From Brevibacterium yomogidense (lineage in GTDB: Bacteria; Actinomycetota; Actinomycetes; Actinomycetales; Brevibacteriaceae): a stretch of DNA of 64,000 nt. How positions within the stretch are numbered: position 1 is the stretch's first letter; every line of letters begins with the position of its first letter. Position numbers and translations under genes: made by a program. This document shows positions 62,063 to 64,000 of this stretch, in pieces. The stretch is from positions 483,039 through 547,038 of the forward strand of contig NZ_JABASY010000003.1 of assembly GCF_016107685.1 (NCBI RefSeq). Reading direction: 5' to 3'. The notes under the pieces were generated by a model. It was not told the origin of the DNA. It worked only from the letters and a program-made list of their open reading frames with translations, and searched no databases.

Positions 62063-62788
62063 ATGACGCCTTCGCATGCGCCCGACCCCGACGGGGCGGC
62101 TGACGACGACCGCTCCTCCCCCGCGGCACCGCGGCTGCGTGCAGGCGACGAGGAGCGGGATGCCGTCCTCGACATCCTCGCACAGGCACACGGAGCCGGG
62201 CGGCTCGATCCCGACGAGGTCGATGAGCGTCAGAGGGCGACGCTGCATTCACGATTCGTCGACGAGTTGCCGGCGCTCATCGAGGACCTGCCGGAAGGGC
62301 GTTCGCTGGCAGAGCGATTCGCTCTGGCGACCGGCTCACCTGAACCGCACCCACGACGTGGGCCCGGCACGTCCCTCGCACACACCTCGCGGGGCGAGAT
62401 CGTTCCCGTCGCCCCGGGGAGCGGGCCACCCGAGCAGTCGATCGCCATCATGAGCGGGCGGGAGGTGCACGTGGTCCCGGGAACGGCCACCGTCCGCAGC
62501 TACGCGCTCATGGGCAGCGACGAGGTCTACCTGACGGATGTCATGGGCCCCGGGGTCGAGGTGACACTGGAGTCCTACGCGATGTGGGCCGGCAACGAAG
62601 TGTACGTGCCTGCGGGCGTCAAGGTCATCGACAGGACCGTCAACATCATGGCAGGCAACTCGATCGCGAAGAACGCTCGGGGCGACGGCTCCAACGGTGT
62701 TCTCATCCTCACCGGATTCAGCCTCATGGCGGGCCACGACGTGAAGCTCGACCCGAACTGGACTCCGCGCGGCCACCTCGAGCGCTGA
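62063..62788 (+). CDS. DUF1707 SHOCT-like and LiaF-like C-terminal domain protein
   Basis: 241 residues. Residues 25-75 form a DUF1707 domain (Leu-Arg-Ala-Gly-Asp-Glu-Glu-Arg-Asp, then Gly-Arg-Leu-Asp-Pro-Asp-Glu-Val-Asp-Glu-Arg), a small helical module common in actinobacteria. A Pro/Gly linker leads to a beta-repeat region (130-230) like the C-terminal half of LiaF/DUF2154 cell-envelope-stress proteins, with repeated Gly-x-x-Glu-Val-Tyr/His-Val strands. Unlike LiaF it has no transmembrane helices and so is probably soluble. It may be an envelope-stress or regulatory adaptor; that is inference. It lies 55 bp before pfkA, which appears to have its own promoter. Confidence 0.82.
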   Translation: MTPSHAPDPDGAADDDRSSPAAPRLRAGDEERDAVLDILAQAHGAGRLDPDEVDERQRATLHSRFVDELPALIEDLPEGRSLAERFALATGSPEPHPRRGPGTSLAHTSRGEIVPVAPGSGPPEQSIAIMSGREVHVVPGTATVRSYALMGSDEVYLTDVMGPGVEVTLESYAMWAGNEVYVPAGVKVIDRTVNIMAGNSIAKNARGDGSNGVLILTGFSLMAGHDVKLDPNWTPRGHLER

Positions 62789-62831
62789 CCTCGACCGACG
62801 CTCAGACCGTTCCCCGACCACGTCGCGGCAG

Positions 62832-62837
62832 TAGGCT
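62832..62837 (+). promoter_or_regulatory. -10-like box for a leaderless pfkA mRNA
   Basis: TAGGCT ends 6 nt before the ATG at 62844. No Shine-Dalgarno sequence intervenes. Confidence 0.5.
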
Positions 62838-62843
62838 GACGCC

Positions 62844-63869
62844 ATGAGGATCGGGATCTTGACATCGGGTGGGGACGGACCAGGGCTCAACGCGGTCATT
62901 CGCGGGGCGGTGCGCAACGGCATCCGCACGCACGGTGCGGCCTTCAGCGGCGTACGGGACGGATGGCGGGGGCTGCTGGAGGACGACATCACTCCACTCA
63001 CCACATACGACGTCCGCGGTCTGTCGGGCCGTGGCGGGACGATCCTCGGCACGTCGCGCACCCACCCCTACTCCGGGGGCGGCCCCGCACGGATGCGAGA
63101 GGTCCTCACCGCCCATGGCATCGACGCTGTCGTGGCGATCGGGGGTGAGGGAACGCTCGCCGGGGCGGCACGGCTCGCCGACGACGAAGGCCTACCGGTG
63201 GTCGGTGTGCCGAAGACGATCGACAACGACCTCGACGGCACGGACTACACCTTCGGGTTCGACACCGCCGCCGCGATCGCGACAGAGTCGATCGACCGGC
63301 TGCGCACGACTGCCGAATCGCACCACCGCTGCATGGTCATCGAGGTGATGGGTCGCCACGTCGGATGGATCGCCCTGCACTCCGGGATGGCGGCAGGTGC
63401 GCACGCCGTGCTCATCCCCGAGTTCCCGGTCTCCTACGAGCAGATCTTCACGTGGGTGCGGTCGGCCCGCGACCGCGGACGGGCACCGATCGTCGTGGTC
63501 GCGGAGGGCTTCGTGCCGGAGGGCCGTGACGAGGCCGTGTCGACCAAGGGCGAGGCGCGGGACGGTCGACCCCGGCTGGGTGGCATCGCCGACGAGCTCG
63601 CACCACTCATCGAGGAGTCGACGGGGATCGAAACGCGATCCACGGTCCTGGGCCACCTGCAGCGCGGCGGCTCTCCCACCGCCTATGACCGGGTCCTCTC
63701 CACGCGCTTGGGCATGGCAGCCGCGGACATGGCCGTCGAACGCGTGTGGGGTCAGATGGCGTCGCTGGAGGGAACGGACATCGTAAGGGTGCGCATGGCG
63801 GACGCCGTCGACAAGCTCAAGCGCGTACCGGCTCAGCGCTGGGACGAGATGCGCGTCCTCCTGGGCTGA
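62844..63869 (+). CDS. pfkA: 6-phosphofructokinase
   Basis: 341 residues; phosphorylates fructose 6-phosphate in glycolysis. Gly-Gly-Asp-x-x-Gly-Leu-Asn near residue 9-16 binds the phosphoryl donor. Gly-Gly-Glu-Gly103 in place of Gly-Gly-Asp-Gly and Pro-Lys124-Thr-Ile-Asp-Asn-Asp follow. Catalytic Asp127 and Met-Gly-Arg-His-x-Gly-Trp near 170 are present. The Gly at 103 points to ATP as donor, whereas the Lys at 124 is the residue of PPi-type enzymes; this mix is known among actinobacterial and spirochaete PFKs, so donor choice is likely ATP but not certain. Confidence 0.94.
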   Translation: MRIGILTSGGDGPGLNAVIRGAVRNGIRTHGAAFSGVRDGWRGLLEDDITPLTTYDVRGLSGRGGTILGTSRTHPYSGGGPARMREVLTAHGIDAVVAIGGEGTLAGAARLADDEGLPVVGVPKTIDNDLDGTDYTFGFDTAAAIATESIDRLRTTAESHHRCMVIEVMGRHVGWIALHSGMAAGAHAVLIPEFPVSYEQIFTWVRSARDRGRAPIVVVAEGFVPEGRDEAVSTKGEARDGRPRLGGIADELAPLIEESTGIETRSTVLGHLQRGGSPTAYDRVLSTRLGMAAADMAVERVWGQMASLEGTDIVRVRMADAVDKLKRVPAQRWDEMRVLLG

Positions 63870-63879
63870 CGAGGAGGAC
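63855..63879 (+). terminator. Possible pfkA terminator hairpin
   Basis: GTCCTCCT-N9-AGGAGGAC, a perfect 8-bp stem, spans the pfkA stop codon; a further GC-rich self-complementary stretch follows to about 63915. Confidence 0.35.
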
Positions 63880-63950
63880 TGAGGGCGCCCCGGGCACCGG
63901 GCCCCGGACTGCGCCCGCCGCTAGTTCTTTCGGACCGGACACGGCCCTCA

Positions 63951-64000
63951 GGGCCTCAGGGCCTCAGGGCCTCAGGGCCTCAGGGCCTCAGGGCCTCAGG
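63951..64000 (+). repeat. 8-bp tandem repeat (GGGCCTCA)n at the window end
   Basis: Six perfect copies of GGGCCTCA plus two bases, preceded by a one-mismatch copy (63943-63950). The array continues beyond the window, so its total length is unknown. Confidence 0.95.

Overview
The window is 64 kb of high-GC chromosomal DNA from an actinobacterium, most probably of the order Micrococcales. The pointers are uniformly G/C-ending codons, an actinobacterial sdhCDAB set, and a str-S10-spc-alpha ribosomal region in actinobacterial order that lacks rpsN (S14) between rplE and rpsH, as known for Micrococcus luteus, and lacks rpsD (S4) before rpoA. The lineage is an inference; no rRNA gene is present. 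No tRNA gene, CRISPR array, IS element or prophage gene was recognised.

Layout. 1-3.2 kb: succinate dehydrogenase sdhC(partial)-D-A-B. 3.4-12.1 kb: housekeeping genes: a membrane protein, a D,D-carboxypeptidase, an App1-type phosphatase, trpS, the pyruvate/peptide transporter cstA with its small partner, exonuclease III and a GNAT acetyltransferase. 12.2-19.2 kb: an organic-acid module with an IclR regulator, a CaiB-type CoA-transferase, a three-part TRAP transporter, a GntR regulator and a divergent acyl-CoA dehydrogenase. 19.3-22.6 kb: one-carbon genes glyA-folD and a CPBP membrane protease. 22.8-34 kb: a five-gene branched-chain-amino-acid-type ABC transporter interleaved with a PaaK-like and a FadD-like AMP-forming protein, then a divergent IclR regulator with a degenerate acetyl-CoA-synthetase-like protein. 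34-36 kb: divergent LysE-type exporter and LysR regulator.

36.1-61.7 kb: the ribosomal superregion, all on the minus strand: rpsL-rpsG-fusA-tuf, rpsJ to rpsQ, rplN to rplO, secY-adk-map, then infA-rpmJ-rpsM-rpsK-rpoA-rplQ. It is interrupted between map and infA by a roughly 5 kb accessory island. The island encodes a calpain-like (C2) cysteine protease, an LPXTG-anchored trypsin-like protease, a META-domain protein, and a remnant of a second copy of the trypsin-like protease. Strong perfect hairpins lie at several internal joints (rpsG/fusA, tuf/rpsJ, rpsQ/rplN, rplO/secY) and suggest division into separately tuned transcripts. 62-64 kb: a DUF1707/LiaF-like protein and 6-phosphofructokinase, ending in an 8-bp tandem repeat that runs off the window.

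Best candidates for something new: (i) the two-protease island inside the ribosomal cluster, especially the calpain-like gene with an intact Cys-His-Asn triad; (ii) the IclR-linked acyl-CoA-synthetase homologue that has lost the phosphate-binding loop and the C-terminal catalytic lysine; (iii) the TRAP/CoA-transferase/acyl-CoA-dehydrogenase module with unknown substrate and visible operators; (iv) a recurrent TANNNT box 6-7 nt before start codons without Shine-Dalgarno sequences, implying leaderless mRNAs.
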